Shown in pieces: positions 27,748-37,973 of a stretch of DNA of 64,000 nt (its first letter is position 1; the number at the start of each line of letters is the position of its first letter). The translations under genes and the position numbers were made by a program. Source of the stretch: Helicobacteraceae bacterium (GTDB lineage Bacteria; Campylobacterota; Campylobacteria; Campylobacterales; Sulfurimonadaceae); the NCBI GenBank assembly GCA_027023805.1, contig JALVUF010000034.1, positions 1 to 64,000 on the forward strand. The letters run 5' to 3'. A model generated the notes under the pieces. It saw only the letters and a list, made by a program, of their open reading frames with translations, did no database searches and had not been told where the DNA came from.

Positions 27748-28197
27748 ATGAAAAATTCTCAACAAATCCTATCCTCTTTACAAAATCGGTCACAGTTTAA
27801 AAAACTCTCAAATGTATTTTGTATTAAAAAAATACAAACACTCTTTCCACAGCCTTTACAACAGATGATTGTTTATGGATACATTCAAAATAAAACACTC
27901 TATTTTGTTCTCAGCCATCCATGGGCCAAACAAGAGTTTCATCATATAATACAATCGATTAAAACACCATTAAAGCAATTTGCGCCAAAAGAGTGTGAAA
28001 ATATAGAAATTACAGATATAAAAGCATACGTTTCACACAAGCCAAGACAAAAGGTAAACTTATATACAGGTGCCAGTAGCGATGAGGAGTTTGCCCAAAG
28101 AGCGCAGGCACAATTTATAAATGATACCACCGATGAGCAATTACATGCCATTTTTGAAGATATAAGAGATATTTTAAGCAAAAAAAATGATAAATAA
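27748..28197 (+). CDS. DUF721 (DciA-like) protein
   Basis: This 149-residue protein matches the DUF721/DciA type. Its N-terminal KH-like half contains [20 protein letters not shown], equivalent to the 'v.dgtL.v.v.s..wa.eL' family pattern. The C-terminal part is charged and probably flexible. DciA loads the DnaB helicase at origins in many bacteria lacking DnaC. The start abuts the divergent small lipoprotein gene, and the end overlaps uvrC by 11 nt. The function is inferred from the fold pattern. Confidence 0.65.
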   Translation: MKNSQQILSSLQNRSQFKKLSNVFCIKKIQTLFPQPLQQMIVYGYIQNKTLYFVLSHPWAKQEFHHIIQSIKTPLKQFAPKECENIEITDIKAYVSHKPRQKVNLYTGASSDEEFAQRAQAQFINDTTDEQLHAIFEDIRDILSKKNDK

Positions 28198-29983
28198 AAT
28201 TAAAAACCTACCCTCAAGTGCAGGAATATACCAATACTTTAACGACAAAGGGCAACTATTATATATAGGTAAAGCAAAAGATCTTAAAAAACGGGTTAAG
28301 AGCTACTGGCGATTTACCCCTTCATTGCATCCAAATCCAAACCAAAGCGGCAGAATCTTAAAGATGTTGTCTCAAACAACTTTTATGGAATATATTGTTG
28401 TAAAAAACGAACATGACGCTTTAATACTTGAAAACTCTATGATTAAACAATTAAAGCCAAAATACAATATCTTGCTTCGCGACGATAAAACCTACCCATA
28501 TATTTATATAGACTACTCGGCTAAGTATCCAAGATTTGATATCACAAGAAAGATTATAGCGTCAAAAAATATCAAATATTTCGGTCCATACTCCGTAGGT
28601 GCAAGAGATATACTAAATTCCATATATGATTTTTGCAAACTTGTTCAAAAAAAGAGCTGTTTAAACGGCAAGAAGGCATGCCTGTATTATCAAATAGGAA
28701 AATGTTTAGCTCCGTGTGAATTTGATATCAGCAAAGAAGAATATGATAAAGAGATACAAAAATCTATCTCATTTATACAAAATAAAAATCTTCTTACTTC
28801 TAAGCTGAAAGAAAAAATGCAATCGTATGCCAAAGAGTTAAGATTTGAAGATGCAAATGTTTTAAAAATAAGAATTGAAAACATCGGTAAATCAAATCTT
28901 GTATCACAGATAGATTTGGCAACTAATGATAATTATGATATTTTTGCCGCTTCTCATAACGAAAATCGCGCCGTTGTTGTCAGAGTATTTATGAGAAGCG
29001 GCAAAATAGTATCTTCATCATCTGATTATCTCTTTTTAAACGAAGGTTTTGATCTTGATGAGATATATTATCGTGCTATCATGGAGTTTTATAACAATAC
29101 AATCCCGCCCATAACGGCACCGATACTAACGGCACATGATTTTACTTCAAAAGATATGCTGCAAAGTTATCTAAGCACTCTTTTTCATAAAAAAACAGAT
29201 ATCACAACTCCCAAAAGAGGCGATAAAAAAAGATTGATACAACTAGCATTATTAAATGCTCATGAATTATTAAACCGTAAAAATGATAACCATAATGATA
29301 AGTTACTCTACCGCATAAAAGAGATATTTCACCTGCAGCGCTTACCCGTTCGTATTGAGGTATTTGATAATTCACATATGTCGGGTCAGGCAACCGTCGG
29401 AGCTATGATAGTATATGATAATGATCAATTTGACAAAGCCTCTTACAGAACATACCATCTAACAGCTAAAGATGAATATGCGCAGATGAAGGAGATGCTG
29501 CTTCGCAGAATAGAGAGCTTTGATAAAAACCAGCCGCCTGATTTATGGATACTTGACGGTGGAGAGACTCTGCTAAAACTAGCACTTGAGCTGATAGAAT
29601 CAAGTGGAGTTTTTTTGGATGTCATGTCCATCTCTAAAGAAAAAATAGACGCTAAAACACATCGCGCTAAAGGCAGAGCAAAAGATATAATACATATTAA
29701 AGGTCAGAGCTTTAATCTTGGTGAAGATGATAAAAGAATGCAGTTTATACAAAGACTTCGTGATGAAGCACACAGATCGGCAATTACTTTTCATAAAAAA
29801 ACAAAATTAAAACTGGACAAACAAAGCAAATTACTCTCACTAAAAGGAATATCCCAGGCAAAAATTATAAAACTTTTAAACTATTTTGGTACGTTTGAAA
29901 ATTTGAAAAAAGCAACCGAGGAAGAGATTGCAGATGTTTTAAATAAGAAATATGCTAAAATAATAAAAAATGAATACAAATAA
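28187..29983 (+). CDS. uvrC: Excinuclease ABC subunit C
   Basis: This 598-residue nucleotide-excision-repair endonuclease makes both incisions around UvrB-marked lesions. It has an N-terminal GIY-YIG nuclease ([25 protein letters not shown]), a Cys-rich centre, a UVR motif ([13 protein letters not shown]), a C-terminal RNase H-like nuclease ([14 protein letters not shown]) and a helix-hairpin-helix tail. Length is typical. It overlaps the upstream DUF721 gene by 11 nt. Confidence 0.97.
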   Translation: MINKIKNLPSSAGIYQYFNDKGQLLYIGKAKDLKKRVKSYWRFTPSLHPNPNQSGRILKMLSQTTFMEYIVVKNEHDALILENSMIKQLKPKYNILLRDDKTYPYIYIDYSAKYPRFDITRKIIASKNIKYFGPYSVGARDILNSIYDFCKLVQKKSCLNGKKACLYYQIGKCLAPCEFDISKEEYDKEIQKSISFIQNKNLLTSKLKEKMQSYAKELRFEDANVLKIRIENIGKSNLVSQIDLATNDNYDIFAASHNENRAVVVRVFMRSGKIVSSSSDYLFLNEGFDLDEIYYRAIMEFYNNTIPPITAPILTAHDFTSKDMLQSYLSTLFHKKTDITTPKRGDKKRLIQLALLNAHELLNRKNDNHNDKLLYRIKEIFHLQRLPVRIEVFDNSHMSGQATVGAMIVYDNDQFDKASYRTYHLTAKDEYAQMKEMLLRRIESFDKNQPPDLWILDGGETLLKLALELIESSGVFLDVMSISKEKIDAKTHRAKGRAKDIIHIKGQSFNLGEDDKRMQFIQRLRDEAHRSAITFHKKTKLKLDKQSKLLSLKGISQAKIIKLLNYFGTFENLKKATEEEIADVLNKKYAKIIKNEYK

Positions 29984-30003
29984 GTTTTTTTTATCTTAAA
30001 TTA

Positions 30004-30012
30004 TGATATATT
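30004..30012 (+). promoter_or_regulatory. Extended -10 box upstream of the PAS gene
   Basis: TGATATATT lies about 30 nt before the ATG at 30042, and AAAAGG is placed as a ribosome binding site between them. It would serve the whole PAS/Hpt/kinase/regulator locus, since the following gaps are only 3-15 nt. Confidence 0.45.
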
Positions 30013-30041
30013 ATCAGCGCTAGCTTTTAAAAGGTTAAGAG

Positions 30042-30464
30042 ATGCAAAGACCGCAAGCCATTGATGAAGAGTACTATTACGAAGAGGGAAGAGCTATCAT
30101 TAGCGAGACAGACCTCAAAGGTAGGATAACTTTTGCAAACCGTAAATTTTGTGAAATCGCGGCATACACAAAAGAGGAGTTAATAGGGCAGCCCCACAGC
30201 ATAATCAGGCATCCGGATATGCCCAAATCCGCCTTTAAGCAGATGTGGGAAACCATACAAGCGGGTCAAATCTGGCATGGATTAGTTAAAAACCTAAGAA
30301 AAGATGGACTGTACTATTGGGTTGATACGACTATTGAGCCTGGATATGATAAAAATGGTCATATCACTGGATATATCGCAGCACGCAAACCGGCAAGCCG
30401 TAAAAATATCCAAGAGGTCGAAATTGCATATAAAAGGATGAGAGAAGATGAACAGCAAAGGTAG
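30042..30464 (+). CDS. PAS-domain protein, aerotaxis (Aer) type
   Basis: This 140-residue protein is essentially a single PAS domain (about residues 15-120). It includes ETDLKGRITFANRKFCEIAAYT, GQPHSIIRHPDMPKSAFK and the tail GYIAARKPASR. This is the Aer-type PAS subfamily, many members of which bind FAD and sense redox state. No membrane segment, methyl-accepting domain or kinase is attached, so it must act in trans. It is the first gene of the signalling locus; the gap to the Hpt gene is 3 nt. Confidence 0.85.
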   Translation: MQRPQAIDEEYYYEEGRAIISETDLKGRITFANRKFCEIAAYTKEELIGQPHSIIRHPDMPKSAFKQMWETIQAGQIWHGLVKNLRKDGLYYWVDTTIEPGYDKNGHITGYIAARKPASRKNIQEVEIAYKRMREDEQQR

Positions 30465-30467
30465 TGT

Positions 30468-31877
30468 ATGTTAATTTATAATCATAAATTTGAATTTATC
30501 GGCATTGATAAAAAAGATTTAAACAAGCTCGGCTTTAAAACATTTGCGAATCTTCAGAGCACTTGTAATGACTTTGCTGATTTGTTTATAAAAAAACCCG
30601 GCTATATTCACAACTTTAAAAATTTAAAGTGGATTTTATACATACTCAATTCCGATATTCAAGAAGCCAAAGCAATACTTAATGTAAACGGAACAACTTT
30701 TATGACAAATCTTGTTATAGATACTATCTATATGAAAGACAGTCCTGATGAAGAATCATATATCATTATGTTGCAAAATCTACATCAAACCAACATCTCC
30801 CCCGAGCCGTTAGCGCAGATGGACAAAGATACTATCTCTACAAAAGATACAATTCATCACGAACAACCGCCGACTGAAGCTGTTGTTGAGCCAAAAATAC
30901 TTAATGACAACAATGCACTGGATAACCTCGATACACAAACTACTCTTAAGCCTGAAAACATAGATAATCATACACAAAAAAGCCCGATGCTTGGTGATTA
31001 CTTATCACAATCTAAACCGGCTTCAGGTAACCAAATCAATCAATATTTATATAATCCTAAAGTAGCAGCTGATGAACTGGGTCTTCCTATTGATCTGATA
31101 GAGGAGTTTATAGGAGATTTCATACAGCAGGCATATGATTTTAAAGATGGCTTATACAGTGCTGTTGATAATGAAGATCATGAAACGCTTAAGAATTTAT
31201 CTCATAAATTAAAAGGGGTAGCCGCTAACCTTCGCATAGAGGATGCTTTTGAAGCTTTACGTATCATCAATACCTCAACAGATACAACGGAAATACAATC
31301 AAATCTTGATATTTTCTATTCTATCATTAGTAAGCTGGACAAAAAAGAACAACAAGAAAAAATAGCTCAAGATATCACAACACCTAAAAAAGCACCGGTA
31401 GAAAAAGATTCTAAATCAATTGATGATGATATATATACAAACTTGTTACAAGATGAAGATTTAGCACCTGCAACTGGGGATAAAACGGCGAAACAAACAG
31501 AGCCGCCACCGAAAATACAAATAGATAAAGAGCCCATAAATACACAAAGCTTATCACCAAAACCTCAAGTTGGTATGGTGTTAAACTATGATAAACAAAA
31601 AATTGTGAATGAACTTGGATTAGAAGAAGAGATTATTGATACCTTGTTGCATGAGTACAAAATACAACTTACTTCATTTGTGCAAGAAGCCAAGCAGGCA
31701 ATGCAATCAAATAATGTCAAACAGGTACGCCGACTTGCCCTAAATATAAAAGGAACAAGCGATAACCTTCGCCTATCGCAAATCTCAGCTCTTCTTGAAC
31801 AATTAATGTTTACGCATAAGCCGCAAGAGATAACCGATACAATTAAAGCTTTACAGCAGTATTTAACACAGATTTAA
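30468..31877 (+). CDS. Protein with two Hpt-like domains, one degenerate
   Basis: This 469-residue protein has an N-terminal region of about 110 residues, a low-complexity Gln/Pro/Asp linker, then two related helical modules. The first contains LSHKLKGVAANLRIEDA with the expected phospho-acceptor His246. The second, near residues 375-469, contains LALNIKGTSDNLRLSQI, where the His is Asn426. So one module is a classical histidine phosphotransfer domain and the other has probably lost phosphotransfer. It lies just upstream of the hybrid kinase, its likely phosphate donor. Confidence 0.75.
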   Translation: MLIYNHKFEFIGIDKKDLNKLGFKTFANLQSTCNDFADLFIKKPGYIHNFKNLKWILYILNSDIQEAKAILNVNGTTFMTNLVIDTIYMKDSPDEESYIIMLQNLHQTNISPEPLAQMDKDTISTKDTIHHEQPPTEAVVEPKILNDNNALDNLDTQTTLKPENIDNHTQKSPMLGDYLSQSKPASGNQINQYLYNPKVAADELGLPIDLIEEFIGDFIQQAYDFKDGLYSAVDNEDHETLKNLSHKLKGVAANLRIEDAFEALRIINTSTDTTEIQSNLDIFYSIISKLDKKEQQEKIAQDITTPKKAPVEKDSKSIDDDIYTNLLQDEDLAPATGDKTAKQTEPPPKIQIDKEPINTQSLSPKPQVGMVLNYDKQKIVNELGLEEEIIDTLLHEYKIQLTSFVQEAKQAMQSNNVKQVRRLALNIKGTSDNLRLSQISALLEQLMFTHKPQEITDTIKALQQYLTQI

Positions 31878-31892
31878 AAAAGGACGATACAA

Positions 31893-34800
31893 ATGCAAAT
31901 AGGTTTAAGAAATAAATTAAGAGTAATCAGTCTGATTCCAATCATCATCCTTTTACTCGTAGCATCTTTTTATGTATATACATCATACAATAAATATAAA
32001 AGTGTAGAAAAATTACAGGTACAGTTAAAGCAAAATGTCTATTTTAGTCAGCTAGCACACGAAATATCACATGAGCGGGGACTAAGTATCTTGTATGCGG
32101 CAGACAAGTCTGCTGTAACTTTAAAGAAATTAAATAAAACAAGAGATATAGTCAATCATAGCATCGCAAAGTTTGAAGCATATGCAAATACTTTACAACA
32201 ATTAAATTATATCTCTAAAACAGAGGTTAATCAACGACTAGGCAGCATTTCTAAAATCTTGCAAAGCCTTATCATGCAGCGTCAGCGTATTAACAAGCAT
32301 ACTGCTAGTTTTGATAATATTTTTTATGGTCCATACAGCAAAGCCTTGTCGTATCTGTTAAATCAGACCAAATCCTTGGCAAATCTGCATATAGATGAAG
32401 AGATTGGTACAATGTCAGGAGCATACATAGGTTTTGTCAGAGCGCAGACATATACATCAAATGAGCGCGATTTCGTATCTAACATATTGGCTCGTCATCT
32501 GCTTATGAGTCAAGCTATGATGGGACATTGGCTTACATATATCGACAAAGATGATGCTCTGAATTTTGATAGTATCGGCAATAAGAAAATTTATAACAGG
32601 CTATACCGTATATTTGACAATAAGAACACTATTAATCTTTTCAATAATATTAATAGAAATAGACTAGCTATAACATTTGCGGCATCTACCGGTAAATACT
32701 CCGTACCTGTAAATATGTGGTTTGGCATGTTAACTCAAAAGGAAAATATTATAGCCAATGCTCAAGCAGTTATACTTCAAGCTATGAGTACAAAAAGTGT
32801 GTTAATCAAGCAAGAAGCACTTAGAATTTTATTTATCTCAATTGCTATATGGATTATCGCTATACTCTTAACATTGTTAGCTTTTTTTGTCGCCCGTGAT
32901 ATTACAAGAAATATTAAAAATCTTGAGTCTGTTTTAAAGCGTGTTGCAAAAGATACACAGCACAGTGAAGATGATATCAATATCAACCTTGATACATCAG
33001 CAGGCACCTCCAGAGCATATGAACTCCTGGAGAGCATCATTGAACAGACACGTAAAGATAAAGAATTTGCACTAGAAGCCAACGAAGCCAAATCAATGTT
33101 TTTAGCTAATATGTCACATGAGATTCGAACACCACTCAACGGCATCGTAGGTTTTACGGAACTCTTGCGAGATACACCTTTACAAGATGAGCAGCGTGAA
33201 TTTATTGAGATTATTGAAAAATCATCTGAAAATCTATTAGAAATCATCAACAACATACTTGATTTATCAAAAATTGAAAGCAATAAAATCGAAATCGAAG
33301 AGATAGTTTTCAATCCGGTAAAAGAGTTTGACAATGCCGTTGAAGTTTACTCAGTCAGGGCATCTGATAAGCACATAAGTCTTGGTTGCTATATAGACCC
33401 TAGCTTTGAATCGCCTTTAAAAGGAGATCCGACCAAAATTAAAGAGGTGATTATAAATCTCCTCTCAAATGCCATCAAGTTTACAAACACCGGCGGAGCA
33501 ATAAACGTAAATATCAAACGTATGCCTGCTGAGCAATCAACAAAAGCAAAAATACTCTTTGAAGTAGAAGATAACGGCATAGGTGTAACAAGTGAGCAAA
33601 AAGCTCGTATTTTTGAAGCTTTTTCACAAGCTGACACATCTATTACGCGTAAATACGGTGGTACAGGTTTAGGGCTTACAATCTCAAGCAGATTTGTTGA
33701 GTTAATGGGAGGAAAACTACAACTAGAAAGTGAACCAGGAAAGGGAACTAAATTTTTCTTTGTTCTTGAACTAGAGGAGATACAGACATTAAACGATTCA
33801 GATAAAGGCAAATACTCATCATTTCAAGCCCTTGTGCTTGATTTGACATCTAAAACAAAAAAACAAGGTATATTTTTAAAAAACTACCTTGATTTTTACG
33901 GGGTCAAATGTATTGAATTTAATACATTTGAGCAAGGCAGCGCTCTGCTAAAAAAAGAACAATATGATTTTATGTTTATCGACTATGACTTTATAAATGA
34001 TAAAGAATTAAAAGATTATTGCAGCTTAAATCAAAATGTTGTATTACTAGTAAAATCATACTACAAAAAAACAATAGATTCACTAAACTTAAAAATCTTT
34101 AAAACTATATATGAGCCACTGACAGGCACGAAGCTTAAAACAGTTTTAGAAAATTATCAACCAACAATCAAAAGAACAGGCAATATACCTTTAGGTCATA
34201 CCAAAAAATTTGATAAAGCAAAATCAAAATTCAATGCTAAAGCACTTGTAGCCGAAGATAATATTATTAATCAAAAATTGATAAAAAAGACATTAGAGGA
34301 CTTAGGGCTACATGTAGAACTTGCAAATAACGGTCTTGAGGCGTTTCAAAAACGCAAAAGCGAGCACTTTGATATTATATTTATGGATATACAAATGCCG
34401 GTATTAGATGGCGTGGAGGCGACACAAGAGATATTGGATTATGAAGAAGATACAGATGCCACCCATGTGCCTATTGTTGCATTGACCGCAAATGCTCTAA
34501 AAGGGGACAGAGAAAGATTTTTAAAAGAGGGACTGGATGAATACACTACAAAACCATTGGTTCGTGATGAAATCATCTCAATTTTAAATCATTTTTTGGG
34601 AGATTTAATTATAGATATAGATGATTTACCAAAACAAATATCTGATGAAAAAGAAGATGAAACCGCTAAAGGACAAGGTCAAGACACAAAACCAACCAGT
34701 GTTATATCGCAGCATCATGAACTAAAAACCCAACCAATATTAAATACCAAGTCTGAGCAAAGTTTAGACGGTGACAAGCGGGCAGTAGATATTTTATTGG

Positions 34801-35126
34801 TAAAGAAAAATCCACTAGAGACAACGCTATTTGCAAAACTTTTAGACACCCTCGGGTTTAGTTACGAGACTGCGTCTAATACAAAAGATATTTTTACAAA
34901 ATTAGGTACGTCAAAGTACAAGCTGCTTCTTCTTGATAAAGAGCTCGATAAACTGGATCTAGAAAAACTACGACAAGAATTTGAACAAAATAATCTTTCG
35001 ACTAAAATTATAGTATTTATTGATCCGTCTGATATCCAGTCAGATGTTACAGATGCGGATGAGGTAGTTCAAAATATTATCAATAAAGATCTATTGCGAT
35101 TAGTGATAGAAAAATTTCTAAAATAG
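31893..35126 (+). CDS. Hybrid sensor histidine kinase with NIT-like sensor and receiver domains
   Basis: This 1077-residue membrane protein has TM1 (about 11-30), a helical periplasmic sensor with HEISHERGLSILYAADKS as in NIT (nitrate/nitrite) domains, and TM2 (about 308-335). A linker follows, then HisKA MSHEIRTPLNGIVGF with His409, and an HATPase domain (N-box INLLSNAIKF; G boxes VEDNGIGV and YGGTGLGL). A REC-like region at about 640-765 is atypical. A canonical receiver has its phospho-acceptor in FMDIQMP at about residue 832. A last receiver-like domain starts LLVKKN and lacks the acidic pair. It pairs with the adjacent Hpt and CheY-like genes. Confidence 0.85.
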   Translation: MQIGLRNKLRVISLIPIIILLLVASFYVYTSYNKYKSVEKLQVQLKQNVYFSQLAHEISHERGLSILYAADKSAVTLKKLNKTRDIVNHSIAKFEAYANTLQQLNYISKTEVNQRLGSISKILQSLIMQRQRINKHTASFDNIFYGPYSKALSYLLNQTKSLANLHIDEEIGTMSGAYIGFVRAQTYTSNERDFVSNILARHLLMSQAMMGHWLTYIDKDDALNFDSIGNKKIYNRLYRIFDNKNTINLFNNINRNRLAITFAASTGKYSVPVNMWFGMLTQKENIIANAQAVILQAMSTKSVLIKQEALRILFISIAIWIIAILLTLLAFFVARDITRNIKNLESVLKRVAKDTQHSEDDININLDTSAGTSRAYELLESIIEQTRKDKEFALEANEAKSMFLANMSHEIRTPLNGIVGFTELLRDTPLQDEQREFIEIIEKSSENLLEIINNILDLSKIESNKIEIEEIVFNPVKEFDNAVEVYSVRASDKHISLGCYIDPSFESPLKGDPTKIKEVIINLLSNAIKFTNTGGAINVNIKRMPAEQSTKAKILFEVEDNGIGVTSEQKARIFEAFSQADTSITRKYGGTGLGLTISSRFVELMGGKLQLESEPGKGTKFFFVLELEEIQTLNDSDKGKYSSFQALVLDLTSKTKKQGIFLKNYLDFYGVKCIEFNTFEQGSALLKKEQYDFMFIDYDFINDKELKDYCSLNQNVVLLVKSYYKKTIDSLNLKIFKTIYEPLTGTKLKTVLENYQPTIKRTGNIPLGHTKKFDKAKSKFNAKALVAEDNIINQKLIKKTLEDLGLHVELANNGLEAFQKRKSEHFDIIFMDIQMPVLDGVEATQEILDYEEDTDATHVPIVALTANALKGDRERFLKEGLDEYTTKPLVRDEIISILNHFLGDLIIDIDDLPKQISDEKEDETAKGQGQDTKPTSVISQHHELKTQPILNTKSEQSLDGDKRAVDILLVKKNPLETTLFAKLLDTLGFSYETASNTKDIFTKLGTSKYKLLLLDKELDKLDLEKLRQEFEQNNLSTKIIVFIDPSDIQSDVTDADEVVQNIINKDLLRLVIEKFLK

Positions 35127-35136
35127 GGATCAATGA

Positions 35137-35514
35137 ATGCAGCAAAAACAACTAAATATTTTAGCAGTTGATGATGACTTGATAAATCTAAAATTATTAA
35201 AATCAATGTTAATGAAAAATGAGCATGTACGCCATGTTATTGAAGCTAAAAACGGAGCGGATGCAATAGAGATACTTAAACAAAATAGTGATATCGATCT
35301 AATTTTGCTAGATATTATTATGCCTGTTATGGGCGGCATAGAGATGCTACGTATTATCCGAGCAGACGAGAATCTTAGCCAGTTACCGATTATAGTTTTA
35401 ACAACGGATGAAACTAAAAAAACAGAGGCGCTTGAGAATGGCGCAAATGGATTTTTAATGAAACCTATACGAATACATGATTTAAATGAACAAATCCAAC
35501 AGTTAATACTTTAA
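35137..35514 (+). CDS. CheY-like single-domain response regulator
   Basis: This 125-residue receiver domain has an acidic cluster VDDD (12-14), phospho-acceptor Asp59 in LLLDIIMP, switch Thr in VLTTDET and Lys in FLMKPI. No output domain is present. It is the last gene of the PAS/Hpt/kinase locus, 10 nt after the kinase, and is the likely terminal acceptor or phosphate sink of that relay. Its target is not in the locus. Confidence 0.88.
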   Translation: MQQKQLNILAVDDDLINLKLLKSMLMKNEHVRHVIEAKNGADAIEILKQNSDIDLILLDIIMPVMGGIEMLRIIRADENLSQLPIIVLTTDETKKTEALENGANGFLMKPIRIHDLNEQIQQLIL

Positions 35515-35548
35515 AAAATTTTAAGGTATTAACAAAACCATAATTGTT

Positions 35549-37969
35549 TCAATCACTAAAAATAAGCTCTAGCACCTCTTCAATTCTTGTAATACCGATT
35601 ATATCAACGGCATCTTGAACTTCTTTTGGTATATCATGCAAATCGCGGTCATAATTTTTTTGCGGAATAATCACTTTTTCCATGCCAGCCTTATATGCAG
35701 CAATTAATTTTTCTTTCAGCCCGCCGATTGGTAGCACATCACCGCGAAGCGATACCTCTCCAGTCATTGCAATTTCTGAGCGAATTTTTCTAGAACTAAG
35801 AATTGAAGATATCACACTAACCATAGCAATGCCGGCGCTAGGACCATCTTTTGGTGTTGCTCCATCTGGCACATGTATATGCAAATCATATCTCTTGTAA
35901 ACTTCACTGGCATCAACTATCTTATTTTCTTCTGTCTCTTTATGAGAGCGTGGGATGTTGTCTGCCGTTATATCTAGCACATGAGTATCAATTAAAGTTT
36001 TGACAACGCTGAGTGCAATTTTTGCAGATTCTTTCATAACATCGCCCAAGCTGCCCGTTAGTTGCAGTGAGCCTTTTCCTTTAATGCGAATAGCTTCAAT
36101 CTTTAAGACATCCCCGCCGACACTTGTCCATGCCAATCCGTTAACAACACCGATTTTTGGAATTTTATCTGTTTTATCAATCTCAAAAACAGTTTTATCG
36201 AAAAACTCTTTAAGATTTTTTACAGATACACTGATTTTAGACTGCCCGGGCTCTTGTAATAATATCTTAGCTGTCTTTCTGCTGACTTCTGCTAAACGCC
36301 TTCTTAGGTTTCTAACTCCCGCCTCACGCGTATAACTTCCTATAATCTCTATCAGTGCCATTTTAGAAACAGTAAGCTCAGTTGATTTTAGTCCATGTTT
36401 TTTTATCTCCTGGGGCAATAAATATCGTTTGGCTATCTCAAATTTTTCCTGAGGAGTATAGCTACTGACCTGTATAAACTCCATCCTGTCACGAAGCGGA
36501 GCCGGAATTTTTCCTGCATCGTTTGAAGTGGCAATAAAAATAACGTCCCGTAAATCAATATTAAAATTCAAGTAATAATCTCTAAATTCCTTATTTTGTT
36601 CTGGATCTAAAATCTCTAGTAAAACCGCCGTAGGATCCCCGCGTTGCGTACGTGCTACTTTATCTATCTCATCTAAAACAATCACCGGATTCATTTTTTT
36701 TGCATCAATCAACCCTTGAGCAATACGCCCCGGCATCGCACCTATATATGTACGTCTATGCCCTCTTAACTCATTAACGTCTTCAAGTCCGCCAAGAGCA
36801 ATACGCACAAGCGGTCGCCCTAAAGCAGTCGCTATCGAGTTTGCCAATGATGTTTTACCGACACCGGGAGGTCCGTTAAAACATATAATCGCACCTGCTG
36901 AATTTTGATCTTGCTTACCTCTTAATGATAAAAGCTCTTTTACCGCAAAATACTCAACAACTCTTTCTTTAGCTTTTGTGAGTGCAAAATGATCTTTATC
37001 AAGCTGTTTTTGAACATCCTCTATTTTTAATGATTTAGTAGTAAAATCTCCAAATGGCAAATCAAGCGTCCATTCAAGATATGTTTGAATCATACCGGCA
37101 TCAGCAGAATCTGGATGCATTCTGGCATATCTGTCTATCTGTTTATTAATCTCTTTAAAAGCATCTTTACCCATTTTAGCTTTTTTAAGTTTCAATTTAT
37201 CTCTGTATTGCTGAATCTCTTCATCTCTTTGAGTGTCTGTTCCAAGCTCCCTTTGAATCTGCTTTAACTGCTCTTTTAAAAAATACTCTTTATTGACTTT
37301 TTCAATTTTATGATGTACCTTATTTCGTATCTCTTTTTGCAATTTATTAGCTTCAATTTCTTCTATCAGATAATCTATGAGTATTAAAAATCGCTCTTCA
37401 ATATTTGTTTCTACAAATAGCGAGTATGCCTGCTCTTTTTTTAACTTAATAGCACTGCAGATAAGATCTACTATACGGTTATAATCATGATTTTCCTCAA
37501 TAGTTCTAAGCAGGTCCGGCGGAAAAAAATTACTTAATTTAGACAATGTTCTAACTTTTTCACGCGTTACTTCCAAAAGAGCATCCATTCTTAAATCATT
37601 AGCACTGCTTGACTTTAAAATATCAACCTTTGCAACTAGCGCGGAGTCTTCAATCTTTTCTAGCATAATACCTCTAGCTAGTCCTTGAAACAAAACTTTT
37701 ACTCTTCCGTCAGGCAAGGATACCTTTCTCATAATAGAGCCTATTGTGCCTGCTTTATATAATGATTCAAAATCACGATTACCCTCTAGATTCGGCATGG
37801 TAGAGCAGATAATCACCAAAGAATTATCTTCAATCGCCTTAGTTGCGGCTGCTATATTGCTCTCATCATTTAAAAAAAGTGGCGAAATCATAAATGGATA
37901 CAAAAATATCTCATCTTCGCAAATCACCGGAAGATTAGTTGGAAATGTATCGTAATCACTTAATTGCAT
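35549..37969 (-). CDS. lon: ATP-dependent protease Lon
   Basis: This 806-residue cytoplasmic protease degrades misfolded and regulatory proteins. The N-terminal substrate domain starts at YDTFPTNLPVICEDEIFLYP. The AAA+ module has Walker A FNGPPGVGKTSLA and Walker B VIVLDEIDK. The C-terminal peptidase has the catalytic Ser in PKDGPSAGIAM and the Lys in GGLKEKLIAAYKAG. Length is normal. It starts 5 nt after bamD and converges on the CheY-like gene. Confidence 0.98.
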   Translation of the reverse strand: MQLSDYDTFPTNLPVICEDEIFLYPFMISPLFLNDESNIAAATKAIEDNSLVIICSTMPNLEGNRDFESLYKAGTIGSIMRKVSLPDGRVKVLFQGLARGIMLEKIEDSALVAKVDILKSSSANDLRMDALLEVTREKVRTLSKLSNFFPPDLLRTIEENHDYNRIVDLICSAIKLKKEQAYSLFVETNIEERFLILIDYLIEEIEANKLQKEIRNKVHHKIEKVNKEYFLKEQLKQIQRELGTDTQRDEEIQQYRDKLKLKKAKMGKDAFKEINKQIDRYARMHPDSADAGMIQTYLEWTLDLPFGDFTTKSLKIEDVQKQLDKDHFALTKAKERVVEYFAVKELLSLRGKQDQNSAGAIICFNGPPGVGKTSLANSIATALGRPLVRIALGGLEDVNELRGHRRTYIGAMPGRIAQGLIDAKKMNPVIVLDEIDKVARTQRGDPTAVLLEILDPEQNKEFRDYYLNFNIDLRDVIFIATSNDAGKIPAPLRDRMEFIQVSSYTPQEKFEIAKRYLLPQEIKKHGLKSTELTVSKMALIEIIGSYTREAGVRNLRRRLAEVSRKTAKILLQEPGQSKISVSVKNLKEFFDKTVFEIDKTDKIPKIGVVNGLAWTSVGGDVLKIEAIRIKGKGSLQLTGSLGDVMKESAKIALSVVKTLIDTHVLDITADNIPRSHKETEENKIVDASEVYKRYDLHIHVPDGATPKDGPSAGIAMVSVISSILSSRKIRSEIAMTGEVSLRGDVLPIGGLKEKLIAAYKAGMEKVIIPQKNYDRDLHDIPKEVQDAVDIIGITRIEEVLELIFSD

Positions 37970-37973
37970 AACA

